Assembly (NCBI GenBank): GCA_034190085.1
Contig: JAXHTS010000019.1
Span: 62,001 to 126,000 of the forward strand
From: Spirochaetota bacterium
Lineage (GTDB): Bacteria; Spirochaetota; UBA4802; JAFGDQ01
Reading direction: 5' to 3'
DNA length: 64,000 nt
Positions 26,549 to 35,758 of this stretch are shown piece by piece; the stretch's first letter is position 1, and every line of letters begins with the position of its first letter. The notes under the pieces were generated by a model. That model ran no database searches and was not told where the DNA came from. It saw only the letters and a list, made by a program, of their open reading frames with translations. A program made the position numbers and the translations under genes.

Positions 26549-27436
26549 ATTCAAAAAAGAATATTTCCCCTCCTGGTTAACTGTTTTTTCCTAAAACCGT
26601 AATATTTGTAAATCCTTCTTGATCAAGATATCGGGTAGTTGTTAAACTGGAAGCATTGGCTTTCACAATGGATATTTTTTATCCTTGTTTATAAATCGAC
26701 TTGAAGAAAGAGACATAACTTATTGAACAAATATGGTTATTTATGTACAAAACATTTAAACCTGTCAAGCGTATTAAATTCTATCATTCTAAAACCCCAT
26801 TTGAAGGCCATTGTCTCTGGCAATTGTAAAAGGAATAATAAGATAGATAAATCCTATTATAATTCCAACACAATCCAGAATTTTAAGAGCGGTCTTACCA
26901 CCTTTCGAATAGCTTTAATTCCAACAATAAGAGGTATGTTGGCAATCCTGATATTGCTTCATAATACGTTTATACCCAACGTGCTACCTCTTTGCTTGAT
27001 TCCCTTTGATAGAAAAACAAGATTGGCTGGGTGAAATGAAGAACAGCAGATCTCAATAATACATACTGTTAATGTCGACTAGACATTAAAGCTAACAAAA
27101 CTCGAGGCTATAAATGCTGTTCTGCAATGATCGTTCATATTCCCATCCTCCATTTTGGCCAAAATGGTTACATAAAGAATCCCACAGAATAGCCAGAATT
27201 CCATAGCATAAACACAAGGGAAAGCTTATTCTGATCACACGAGCAGTAGTAAGTGAGTCTTCTCGTCTTATGGGTATGACAATGGATGTGAAGGCCAAGA
27301 GTTCCTTAGTTGTTGATAAGGTTTTACAATTTTATATTGACTTAATGTAGCGAATGTAAGAGAGTTATTTAAAAATTGTAATTTATTCCTACCTAACAAG
27401 TCAATTCAATAATTACTAATTAAGTGTAGCTCCGAT
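26549..27436. other. Gene-free region, possibly with decayed coding remnants
   Basis: No convincing gene lies in these 888 bases. On the minus strand, about 26790-26910 reads ALKILDCVGIIIGFIYLIIP in one frame, while a different frame just upstream also has protein-like sequence broken by stops. A lost membrane-protein or regulator gene is possible but cannot be identified. A perfect 18-bp palindrome at 27150-27167 is listed separately. The promoter of the gene at 27437 should lie near the right end. Confidence 0.4.
27150..27167. repeat. 18-bp perfect palindrome
   Basis: CCATTTTGG followed directly by CCAAAATGG gives an 18-bp perfect palindrome with no spacer. A spacer-free dyad of this size is typical of a dimeric repressor operator rather than of an RNA hairpin. 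It lies in the gene-poor stretch between the divergent RND and 480-residue protein genes. Confidence 0.5.
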
Positions 27437-28879
27437 ATGAAAACTGTAATCATAACTATCATTATTTCATCAATAGGTATAGTTGTTTATAACTTTAATG
27501 ATGCATCTCGCTGTCTTGCCCCAAACAAGATAGCGATGGAATCAGTAATGAATATTATCAATGCATATCCAAAGATGCAGAGAGATAAGAAAGCTAAAGA
27601 ATTTTTAGACTTTTTAGGTGACCGTTTGGATTCATTTGATTTTATGGATATTTATGAAAGCTCCTATTTACTACCAAGGGATAATGGCTATCGAACTCTA
27701 TCCTTTCAGGGATATAATAAACCAGAAGTATGTCTGATTAAATTAACGAATATAAGATTTGATCAAGCTCATCTACTGAATGCAGGGGATTTTATTTCAG
27801 AATTTGGGCTAAAAAAGAATAATCAGTCTATTGTAGGAGACCGTTCGTTCACAACTTATATGAAATCAAAGACATCATGGAGTCACTTTTCTCATATGAA
27901 TCTGTTTACATTTCTGGAGGGTATAGCGAAAACCATTGACCCTACTAATGTTAGAAATCTAAAGCCCACTGCAAGTCTATTGTATACAAATCTTACTGAT
28001 GAATCGCGTACGGTAATTGATGAATTCTATAAATCATTTCCAAACTTTTCAAATTTTATAAACCGCTATATCTCATTACTCTCGTTGATAAAAATTAAGA
28101 CTTATAACAAAATTCCCTATACCCATTTAAACTCTACAGGTATTTTTAAGAAAAAAATGATTAAAAAAGATTTCCCTGAATTAGCCGATTATTTGGATGA
28201 TCTTTATAATAAATTCAAATTGTATTTTGAATTAAAAAACAGCAATGAACATACAATTCTAAGTCTAATGAGTGATAGTATAGAATCAGCTACTGTATCT
28301 CTCTACACACGTTCAGGCAAGATAATCCCATTTGACAATAAAGGCGCTCCAATCTTTGATGAAGAATTTTCTTTACCAAATATAAAGCATGCTAAATACC
28401 AGGCTATAATGCACTTTTTTATGAAAAAATTAGGAATGAAGCTGAATATTGAATCCAGTGCAGAGGCAGAACTACTTAACACTCCTACAGGTGTGACAAT
28501 AAAAGGCAGGCTTATGAAAATAAATAACACAATATCTGGAAGGATTTTTGGGATTATAAGTCCTTCTTTAATTGACATTTTTATACCGAGTAATATAGAT
28601 CAGCTTACAAAAAAATTCTCCCGTGTTATGATAGAGGCTAATAATGGAGAAGGCTCCTTTTTAAAACATGATTGGGATACGAGTGATCCAAATAATGTTA
28701 TTACACACCTTTTATTAAAGAGTGAATTCCTTGACAAATTTTTTATAAGGATAGGAATGCGAATGATGTGGAGACTATTCAAACCAAGCATAGAAGCACG
28801 AGAGGATTTGGAACGATTTATTATTCAAGGCTTTAATGCCCTTTTATTGGATATGAAGAATAAAATGAATAAAAGATAG
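27437..28879 (+). CDS. Hypothetical protein with N-terminal membrane anchor or signal
   Basis: This is 480 residues beginning with one hydrophobic segment (VIITIIISSIGIVVYNF, residues 4-20), so it is exported or anchored in the inner membrane. The rest is soluble, lysine- and asparagine-rich and largely helical. Recognisable landmarks are two potential amphipathic helical regions at about 40-75 and 220-275, a beta-rich stretch around 335-375 (GVTIKGRLMKINNTISGRIFG) and a terminal basic helix. I recognise no family. It stands alone, 27 codons' length of AT-rich leader ahead of it and about 200 bases to the next gene. The length and even composition favour a real gene. No function can be proposed. 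Confidence 0.65.
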   Translation: MKTVIITIIISSIGIVVYNFNDASRCLAPNKIAMESVMNIINAYPKMQRDKKAKEFLDFLGDRLDSFDFMDIYESSYLLPRDNGYRTLSFQGYNKPEVCLIKLTNIRFDQAHLLNAGDFISEFGLKKNNQSIVGDRSFTTYMKSKTSWSHFSHMNLFTFLEGIAKTIDPTNVRNLKPTASLLYTNLTDESRTVIDEFYKSFPNFSNFINRYISLLSLIKIKTYNKIPYTHLNSTGIFKKKMIKKDFPELADYLDDLYNKFKLYFELKNSNEHTILSLMSDSIESATVSLYTRSGKIIPFDNKGAPIFDEEFSLPNIKHAKYQAIMHFFMKKLGMKLNIESSAEAELLNTPTGVTIKGRLMKINNTISGRIFGIISPSLIDIFIPSNIDQLTKKFSRVMIEANNGEGSFLKHDWDTSDPNNVITHLLLKSEFLDKFFIRIGMRMMWRLFKPSIEAREDLERFIIQGFNALLLDMKNKMNKR

Positions 28880-29090
28880 CACTGTCAAAGGCACATCCAA
28901 TAATTATCAGTTAAGTTATTCTTAGAATATTCTATCCTAAACATGCACAGAATTCAGAAATGAGAACTTAGGAGTCATCATGCCTTCTCGGGGCAGCCAA
29001 AACGATGAAGATTGAATCTTCTCAACCCCCTGCATTCGCAGTGGCAGGCCTTAGTGTGTTATAATAAATAAATCTCTATTGGAGAATAAC

Positions 29091-29426
29091 ATGTCTAAAA
29101 AGCTAGTATCTTTATTTACGATTTTTATATTACTGATCTTTTTAGTTGGATGCGCTCATTTTGGCACTGGAATTAGCCCTTCTTCTACACCTGTAAGGAG
29201 TGAATGTCGAATTCTGGGGCATGCTACAGGTGAGTCTTCATATTTTGTTCTGTTATTTGGTTTTCCTTTTGGGGAGCCTGATTATGCAGCGGCTATTCAG
29301 GATGCAATCAGCAAAGTAGGGGGTGGAGATGCTCTTATTAACGTTTCATCCTATCAAACATTTGTTTTTTTACTTGTTGGATATAAGGTATATATTAATG
29401 TTGAGGGTGATGTGGTTAAGAAATAA
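29091..29426 (+). CDS. TRL-like family lipoprotein
   Basis: This is 111 residues from ATG 29091, preceded by GGAG at 29081-29084; an upstream TTG at 29079 is not needed. The signal peptide ends in FLVGC (Cys20), a good lipobox. The mature protein has the layout GHATGESSYFVLLFGFPFGEPDYAAAI, then GGGDALINVSSYQTF and a final strand YKVYINVEGDVVK. The same plan appears in the two small lipoproteins at 62790 and 63151 of this window, and it fits TRL/TRL-like lipoproteins of unknown role. The glycine-rich G-x-x-x-L-I/V-x-V core is conserved in all three. It is a single gene, and no regulator is nearby. Confidence 0.72.
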   Translation: MSKKLVSLFTIFILLIFLVGCAHFGTGISPSSTPVRSECRILGHATGESSYFVLLFGFPFGEPDYAAAIQDAISKVGGGDALINVSSYQTFVFLLVGYKVYINVEGDVVKK

Positions 29427-29647
29427 TTGTCTATTTGAAAATTAGGATGCATATTCCTACTGTGTTAACTGAAAAAACAAAGGAATTCTTCCATGTACTA
29501 AATTTAATCATCTTAGCAGCTTCAGGATCGTAAGCATCCTTGTTGTCATACTTTCCAATAGGACTTTTTATGATCAGCTTTACAAAAGTTTGTAAGATTC
29601 AGTTTTAACACAGTCTATAAGAGAGTAGTGTTTAAAGAGTGGTTCTT

Positions 29648-31069
29648 TTATTCCATAAGTTGTTCGTTTGCGGCTTCCCTTCCAGCAATGCGACCAAAGG
29701 CCAGGCATTCACCCAGGTTGCCGGCGCCTTGATATAGCATACCGAAAATGGAACCCAATTCTCCAGCGCTATATAATCGAGGGATGGGATTACAATCTGT
29801 ATTTAGAATTTGTGCTTTATGATTTCTCCTCGGACCGCCCTGAGTGTTCAGGAGACATGGCATGAGTTCCATTGAATAGTATGGCCCTGGCCCAATAGGT
29901 TCAAGAGTATCATTAGGGCGTTGATAATCATCGTCATGCTTCTGCTTACAGTAATGGTTATACCTGTTAACCGTATTCTCAAGGGAAACCATATCCACGT
30001 TAATCTTCTTTGCCAGACCAGGGAGGGTTTCATCAGAAATAATCCAGCCACGGTTTATCTCTTTAATGTTATCATCAGACCATTTATATTTACCCTGGTT
30101 GTATCCTAAAGTCGTGATGCCAATTGCGCCTGTTTTACGTGCATGATCATCAAAGATCATGTAGCAGGGGATGCGAGGGTATTCATGGCTATGTGGATCA
30201 AAATAATCAACGATAAAATTATAGGCGTGTATTTCGGCTAATTCTGAGGCAAAGCGTTTGCCTTGTTTATCCAAATAGATGTAATGATTGGATGGAGGTC
30301 GAATCATGAAAGCGGCCTCAAATTCAGGGGCCTTGAAACCAAGAGGAGTGGAGACGCTGGATGTATGCCAAAGATCTGCTCCAATGCGCTGGGCCATGCG
30401 CAAACCATCCCCAGTATTTCCGGGCGATCCAAAGGAATGATATGGATAGCCTTTCAGGTAGTTCATCTTCATCCAGTCATTGTATTCGAAACCACCACAG
30501 GTGAGTATAACCGCTCTATTGATTTTTACAGAAATCTCTTCTTCACCTTTCAAAATTACAACTCCAATCACTCTGCCTTTTGTATCAGTTATAATATCCT
30601 TTGCTTGGGCATTATGATAGACTGGAATTTGGCGTTTTTCAACCTCTGTGCGAAAAAGATGCCAAAAGGTGTTTTCTCCTTCCTCTTTACTCCCCTTTAT
30701 TAGCAATTTTTCAATGGAATCAGATCCCGGCAGATGAGGGAAAGCGGCTCCTCCATATATGACTGTGCTAACCTCAAAGGCTTCAATCCATTCCCTGTTT
30801 TTCATACACTCATGAGTAAAGGTTCGAATCATCTCAGGCTCAACCATCTGTGAAACACTATTGCACAGATTATCCAGATATAAAAAACCTTGGTCAAAAT
30901 CCTTGATATTTAAAAATCCGCCAAGGGAGACATTGGTATTTCCGCCACCGGTTTCCATCTTCTCAACAATTAAGACATGGGCTCCCAGATCATGAGCAGT
31001 AATGGCTGCTGTTGCACCTGCTCCGCCAAAGCCGATTATAAGCACTTCAGTTTCTTCATTCCAGTTCAT
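29648..31069 (-). CDS. FAD-dependent flavoprotein dehydrogenase (fumarate reductase/ketosteroid dehydrogenase-like)
   Basis: This is 473 residues of the FAD_binding_2 family. The Rossmann dinucleotide motif GFGGAGA (13-19) and Glu36 for the ribose are at the N-terminus, followed by GGGNTNVSLGG near 41-51. The C-terminal motif YSAGELGSIFGMLYQGAGNLGECLAFGRIAGREAA closes the FAD site. Relatives reduce fumarate or related acrylates, or dehydrogenate 3-ketosteroids, and none of the residues that separate these can be assigned with certainty. AAGGAG lies 5 bases before ATG 31069. It is a single gene beside a secreted esterase. Because acyl-CoA genes occur elsewhere in the window, a steroid or enoate reaction is possible but unproven. 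Confidence 0.78.
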   Translation of the reverse strand: MNWNEETEVLIIGFGGAGATAAITAHDLGAHVLIVEKMETGGGNTNVSLGGFLNIKDFDQGFLYLDNLCNSVSQMVEPEMIRTFTHECMKNREWIEAFEVSTVIYGGAAFPHLPGSDSIEKLLIKGSKEEGENTFWHLFRTEVEKRQIPVYHNAQAKDIITDTKGRVIGVVILKGEEEISVKINRAVILTCGGFEYNDWMKMNYLKGYPYHSFGSPGNTGDGLRMAQRIGADLWHTSSVSTPLGFKAPEFEAAFMIRPPSNHYIYLDKQGKRFASELAEIHAYNFIVDYFDPHSHEYPRIPCYMIFDDHARKTGAIGITTLGYNQGKYKWSDDNIKEINRGWIISDETLPGLAKKINVDMVSLENTVNRYNHYCKQKHDDDYQRPNDTLEPIGPGPYYSMELMPCLLNTQGGPRRNHKAQILNTDCNPIPRLYSAGELGSIFGMLYQGAGNLGECLAFGRIAGREAANEQLME

Positions 31070-31174
31070 ATTATCTCCTTATGGATGTAATACTAATATA
31101 CATTTGTTTTTTCTCGCTTGAGGCGTAAGATACAATGAGTAAACTTTCCTCTCTATCTTCATTCAAACATATAA

Positions 31175-32386
31175 TTAGGGACAGGAAACAGGATCTGAAC
31201 AATCTTCACACTCCAGATTGTTCCAATTGATGGATCCTCTATTTAACATCGAATTGATCCAGTCTATAAAGGGAATACCGGTTGAGTCTTCAGTATAAAA
31301 TCGGGGAGACATCATTATGGTATGGTAACTGCCTGAAGCAATGTAATATCTGTAATTATCAGCCTCACCCGCCGTTGAATAAGCATATTCCAACATCTGA
31401 TCCCTCCAGGCAAACCATTCATCAGGCCAATCGTCTTCCCAGGATTGCGGGTCATTGATATTCTTCATGATATAGTAATAAAAGGTCTGATTCCAGTCCC
31501 AGGCAGTCGTAAACTGGGCTATGCAGGAGGAATTATAATAGTTAGCATAATCTTTATACATTACTTCAAAAGTCATGTCTGGTGTGTAACCATCCTCATA
31601 ACCTGGAATCCAAGCAGGCAACTGAATATTCCAGTTGTAGATGGAACTAACTTGAAATTCCTCTGTAGAGACGCCATTCCCCGCATCGCCAAGAGTGAAT
31701 ATCCTTGATTCTTGAAAGGCCTCCTTAATAAAAGGGAAATTGACAATTGCGCCATAGGCTCCTGCGCTGCTGCCAGTTATGAAAATCCTGTTAGGAAATT
31801 TAAATGTATTTTTTATCCATTTTAATACTACTTGAAAGTTGACATGTCCTCGATGCCTTATTGTCCATGATTCAAACGGAAGTGATACCAAATGATCCTG
31901 ATATTCATTATCCTTTGCACCCCAATGTATGTCACCTGTGCAGTATGGAATATAGACAAAGTGCCAGTCTTTAAAGGGATTATGTTCATTGTCAGTATCA
32001 AATATTCCCCTCCCTTCGGTATTGTCGAATATATCAATAGATGAGGCTTCTTGAGTACATGTGGGTACGTATAGACAATTCATTGAATCCCAGCATGCTC
32101 CTCCTCCCTCGAAATAGATGATCAGATTATTTGTTCTGCCTCCCTTAGCGAAGAAGGTAAACTTGGGGTCGCAATCAGGACAAGCCAAACATGATGGAGT
32201 TAGGCCTTCATATTCGAAATCAGGATAGAGTTCAGCAGGATCGTACTCAGTCCATTTTTCTGGTAAGTCTGGGCCAATAATAAATTCACAGTTTAAATAT
32301 AGTACAATCATAAGCATGAATATAGATGCAAGAATGGAGCTTAAGAAGCGTAAAACAATTGATGTTTCTCTTACTTTTTGTTTCAT
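31175..32386 (-). CDS. Pectinacetylesterase/Notum-family secreted hydrolase
   Basis: This is 403 residues with an N-terminal signal or anchor (residues 13-32, hydrophobic, then NCEF). Downstream are the PAE-family motifs: LIIYFEGGGACWDSMNC (the oxyanion GGG-A-C-W turn), VYIPYCTGDIHWG, and GSSAGAYGA with the nucleophile serine. Many cysteines suggest disulfides outside the cytoplasm. Family members deacetylate polysaccharides or, for Notum, remove acyl chains from proteins. GGAGG precedes the ATG. The neighbour is the flavoprotein gene on the same strand, 106 bases away, and no polysaccharide lyase is visible nearby, so the substrate is open. Bacterial members of this family are common enough that transfer from eukaryotes need not be invoked. 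Confidence 0.82.
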   Translation of the reverse strand: MKQKVRETSIVLRFLSSILASIFMLMIVLYLNCEFIIGPDLPEKWTEYDPAELYPDFEYEGLTPSCLACPDCDPKFTFFAKGGRTNNLIIYFEGGGACWDSMNCLYVPTCTQEASSIDIFDNTEGRGIFDTDNEHNPFKDWHFVYIPYCTGDIHWGAKDNEYQDHLVSLPFESWTIRHRGHVNFQVVLKWIKNTFKFPNRIFITGSSAGAYGAIVNFPFIKEAFQESRIFTLGDAGNGVSTEEFQVSSIYNWNIQLPAWIPGYEDGYTPDMTFEVMYKDYANYYNSSCIAQFTTAWDWNQTFYYYIMKNINDPQSWEDDWPDEWFAWRDQMLEYAYSTAGEADNYRYYIASGSYHTIMMSPRFYTEDSTGIPFIDWINSMLNRGSINWNNLECEDCSDPVSCP

Positions 32387-32719
32387 TTTTATCCTCCATT
32401 TTTTTTATCCCACATTAACACCAATAAATCATGAAAACCAAATGTCAATATAAAATATTGAATATTTTTTTATAGAGAATGATTTTTCTATAATTGCATA
32501 ATACCCTTTGTGCATACCAACATCGTATTATTTATTTTCTTGTAATTATCTATTATTTATGATTATAATTTATCAATACCACATGGTGTTTTGATGATTT
32601 GTTGAGATTATTATAATTAGAAATATTATACTTTTCAATCATCTCATTTTACTATGAGGTGGATTAACATAAGAATAACTCCTTCACATTGAAAGGCAAT
32701 AATTCTGATTGATCAGATA
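32387..32719. other. Gene-free divergent promoter region
   Basis: These 333 strongly AT-rich bases lie between the minus-strand esterase gene and the plus-strand cyclase gene. No open frame with a ribosome site and no repeat of note were seen; the two divergent promoters must be here. Confidence 0.6.
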
Positions 32720-34987
32720 TTGGGATCATTGATGAGTAACTTTGATATGTCGATGAGTGATAAAATAAAGGGCTTTAGAAAGTTAATTGTATTTACGATA
32801 CTATTTATCATCATAGCCAGTATCGGGACATTCACATACATTTATATTGGCGATTATATCAATTGGAAATCCTATGATTTTTTTGTAAAATATATAGATA
32901 GTAAAAACAAAAATCCACATAAGGATATAGTATTATTACTCATTGATGAGAATTCCCTACAATATGGTCATAAGATCGGCCTTGGTAGATGGCCTTGGAG
33001 CAGAAACATATATCCTGAAATCTTGAATTATCTTAACCTTACTGATCCTCCAATCGGGATTTTTTTTGATATCTTCTTTTTTGAATCTGATCTTGGCAAA
33101 GGAAATGATAGCTATTTTTCTCAAGGGGTGGCAGCCAGTGGAAATGTATTTCAAAATATGCTTCTTTTCCACAATCCAGAGAGAGAACACTCTCTACCTC
33201 TACCTCCAGATGTTATTAAAAATTACACACTCAATATAGAATCTGTTGAGAATATACATTTTACTAAAAATAAGGAAAATGAATATTCTGTGCCTCTTCC
33301 ATGTCTTAGATCAGATTTTCCATGTGATCTTCCGGAGGATGAATTAAAAAGTGTTTCTCCCACAGTAATGGGATTAAATGTTGCTTCATTTAATCCAGAT
33401 AATGACGGCGTGTATCGGAGGGGTCGAATCCTCTTTAATTACAGGGATTATTATTTTTCATCAATGGCGCTTTCTGCGATTATGGCCTATACCTCGGAGA
33501 AGAGGGTAAAGATCTTGCCTGGTAATGTGATTCAGGTTGGAGAATATAGAATACCTGTTGATTCAGAGGGGAATTATCTTGTAAATTATTATAAGAAGCA
33601 GCATCGAATACCTGCTTATAGCATGAGCGCCTTGATGCTATCCGCCTATTATCTGGAACAGGGTGAAGTGGATAAGATAATTATCAGGCCTGATGAATTT
33701 AAGGATAAAATTGTAATCATTGGTGTATCAGCATCGGCTGGTCAGGATTTAAAGAATACCCCAATAGATGAGACTATGCCAGGACCTGAGATCCAGGCAA
33801 GTATTATCAGCAATATACTGCAGCAGAATGAAATAATACAGGAAACGAGGTTCATAACCTATATAATTCTATGTGCAGTTATACTTATCTGTATCGCTTC
33901 AGTCTTGTTTATCAATTCCAATATTATTAAGGTATTGGTGCTAATTGGCATTATGCTAGGTTATGCTTGTGTGAATATTTGGCTGTTTACGATTTATAAT
34001 TATCAAAGTCCAATAATCCTGATTCTTGGAGCAGGTCTTTTCTCATCAGCAATCTCTTTTATTTACTTGAGTATGACTGAGGGGGCGGAGAAGAGAAAGT
34101 ATAGTAAAATACTGGGTAATATGATTGATCCTCACATAGTAAGCGAGGCCCTGAAGGATTTGGAATCACTGAAAAGGGGCGGCGAGAAGAATATAACAGC
34201 CTTCTTCTCCGATATCGCATCATTCTCTACAATTAGTGAGAAATTGAGCAGCGTAGACCTTGCAGCCTTGCTGAATGAATATCTATCAGCTATGACCATT
34301 ATCCTAAAGGACAATTGCGGAACCTTGGATAAGTATATAGGTGATGCTGTTGTTGGAATATTCGGTGCTCCTATGGAAAATCCTGATAATGCTGTTCAGG
34401 CTGCAAAGGCATCCCTTAGGATGATAGAAAAGCTGTCGCTATTGAGGGAGAAATGGACAATGGATAATGCCTATTGTTATGAGGCGCAGGGGATGCATGT
34501 TCGAATTGGACTGAATACAGGCATGGCAAAGGTCGGTTTTATGGGTACGGAAAACCTTGCCTCCTATACTATGATGGGTGACACGGTTAATCTTGCTGCT
34601 AGGCTTGAGGCTGCTGCAAAAGATTATGGCGTCGCCATATTAGTGAGCGAGATGACTAGAGAATCTATATATAGACATATGATTCTGCGGAAGCTGGATG
34701 CTGTTCGTGTTAAGGGGAAAAGTGAGCCCGTTTTTATCTATGAACTCATTGGAGAGAACGGGGAGGTGCCACAGAATATCGTAGAATCAACAGGGCTATA
34801 TGAAGAGGCATTAACACTGTATACACAGAGGAAGTGGGGAGAGGCTATTAACATGTTTGAGCAATCAATGAATGTGCGATGCATGCCTGATAAAGCAGTT
34901 GAAATGTTAATAGATAGATGCAGACTCTACCAAGGTGAACCACCACCGCCTGATTGGGATGGTGTTTTCACTAGAGTGCATAAATAA
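32720..34987 (+). CDS. CHASE2-domain adenylate/guanylate cyclase (class III)
   Basis: This is 755 residues. One transmembrane helix near 25-47 is followed by a large extracytoplasmic CHASE2 sensor (about 50-375, with DENSLQYGHKIGLGRWPWSR and GVYRRGRIL). Three more helices (about 380-445) lead to a class III cyclase domain (about 485-670). Both metal-binding aspartates are present, Asp498 in FSDIASF and Asp542 in YIGDAVV, and MMGDTVNLAARLE is the purine/transition-state segment. A 60-residue helical tail follows. It should make cAMP (or cGMP) in response to a periplasmic cue. ATG 32732 is a likely start, four codons inside the longest frame. It is a single gene; no CRP-type receptor is in the window. 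Confidence 0.87.
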   Translation: MGSLMSNFDMSMSDKIKGFRKLIVFTILFIIIASIGTFTYIYIGDYINWKSYDFFVKYIDSKNKNPHKDIVLLLIDENSLQYGHKIGLGRWPWSRNIYPEILNYLNLTDPPIGIFFDIFFFESDLGKGNDSYFSQGVAASGNVFQNMLLFHNPEREHSLPLPPDVIKNYTLNIESVENIHFTKNKENEYSVPLPCLRSDFPCDLPEDELKSVSPTVMGLNVASFNPDNDGVYRRGRILFNYRDYYFSSMALSAIMAYTSEKRVKILPGNVIQVGEYRIPVDSEGNYLVNYYKKQHRIPAYSMSALMLSAYYLEQGEVDKIIIRPDEFKDKIVIIGVSASAGQDLKNTPIDETMPGPEIQASIISNILQQNEIIQETRFITYIILCAVILICIASVLFINSNIIKVLVLIGIMLGYACVNIWLFTIYNYQSPIILILGAGLFSSAISFIYLSMTEGAEKRKYSKILGNMIDPHIVSEALKDLESLKRGGEKNITAFFSDIASFSTISEKLSSVDLAALLNEYLSAMTIILKDNCGTLDKYIGDAVVGIFGAPMENPDNAVQAAKASLRMIEKLSLLREKWTMDNAYCYEAQGMHVRIGLNTGMAKVGFMGTENLASYTMMGDTVNLAARLEAAAKDYGVAILVSEMTRESIYRHMILRKLDAVRVKGKSEPVFIYELIGENGEVPQNIVESTGLYEEALTLYTQRKWGEAINMFEQSMNVRCMPDKAVEMLIDRCRLYQGEPPPPDWDGVFTRVHK

Positions 34988-35103
34988 TTAACGAGTTATA
35001 CGATATCCATTGATGAATATTTTAAATGAGTCATTTCTATTTGTCGAGAAAGGTATAGCATTACAAATAACAAAATTAACAAGATAGTTTTATTCAATCA
35101 TCG

Positions 35104-35121
35104 GACGCGTTTAAACGCGTC
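35104..35121. repeat. 18-bp perfect GC-rich palindrome
   Basis: GACGCGTTT followed by AAACGCGTC is a perfect palindrome, notably GC-rich against its AT-rich surroundings. It lies 117 bases after the cyclase gene and about 80 bases before the SH3 protein gene. It can act as a hairpin (7-bp stem, TTAA loop) or as a protein-binding dyad; no T-run follows on either strand. Confidence 0.5.
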
Positions 35122-35202
35122 AAGATGCGCATAATATTGGCAGTTCTTTCATGTGAATAGCAGGGATAGGGTTGCTTATAAAAGATAGGAGGTATGATGA
35201 AC

Positions 35203-35721
35203 ATGAAAAGATGTGCTGTAACAATTTTTGCATTTTTATTATTTTCTTCCATTCTGTCAGCAGAGGCATTATATGTATCATCCATGAAAACGAGTCTATA
35301 CAGTAAGGCCAATAGAAAATCTGCCAAAATTATGACACTCAAAAGGGGGGCAAGATTAAACCTTCTATCAACTAAGGGCCTTTGGTTGCAGGTTAGCTTT
35401 GCTAATAAGAAGGGATGGGTGTCGAAAATGGTCACTAGCAAGAATAAACCAGGCCCACGATTATCTATCCTTGGAAGCGCTGGGCATAACGCAAGGATAC
35501 ATGCTAGAAAGAGGGCCTCCTCTGATGTAACCGCCGCTTCTGCAAGGGGACTGGTTGATGATGATGCCAGCACTTCTTCAAAGAAGCGATCGCGGTCGTC
35601 AAATAGAAAATCAGATGGTTTTGATCCTGCGGTATTGTCGAAGATGGAAGGATTATATATACCGGAAAAGAAGCTATTGCTCTTTCTGTCTGAAGCTGGC
35701 ATACAGAGTATAGAGCATTAA
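35203..35721 (+). CDS. Exported SH3-domain (bacterial SH3b-like) protein
   Basis: This is 172 residues from ATG 35203, chosen because AGGAGGT at 35187-35193 is best spaced for it (ATGs at 35194 and 35197 are too close) and because a signal peptide begins there (MKRCAVTIFAFLLFSSILSA). Residues about 22-70 form an SH3b-like domain: LYVSSMKTSLYSKANRKSAKIMTLKRG and then GLWLQVSFANKKGWVSK. The second half is low-complexity and rich in Ser, Asp, Lys and Arg, followed by a final helix. SH3b modules often bind cell wall. It precedes the M48 protease and PorV-like gene on the same strand with short gaps, which suggests an envelope operon. The precise role is unknown. Confidence 0.75.
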   Translation: MKRCAVTIFAFLLFSSILSAEALYVSSMKTSLYSKANRKSAKIMTLKRGARLNLLSTKGLWLQVSFANKKGWVSKMVTSKNKPGPRLSILGSAGHNARIHARKRASSDVTAASARGLVDDDASTSSKKRSRSSNRKSDGFDPAVLSKMEGLYIPEKKLLLFLSEAGIQSIEH

Positions 35722-35758
35722 GGTTTATTTTGATTAAATATAAAAAGGGGGATCTATT

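Noticed and set aside
26723-27298. Two short open frames (103 codons plus, 68 codons minus) in the gene-poor stretch
   Set aside because: No ribosome sites and no protein-like pattern on those strands; only minus-strand fragments in other frames look vaguely like a decayed membrane protein.
35094-35702. A 202-codon open frame on the minus strand opposite the SH3-domain protein gene
   Set aside because: The plus-strand gene has a ribosome site, a signal peptide and an SH3b pattern. The antisense frame has no ribosome site and a composition that mirrors the coding strand.
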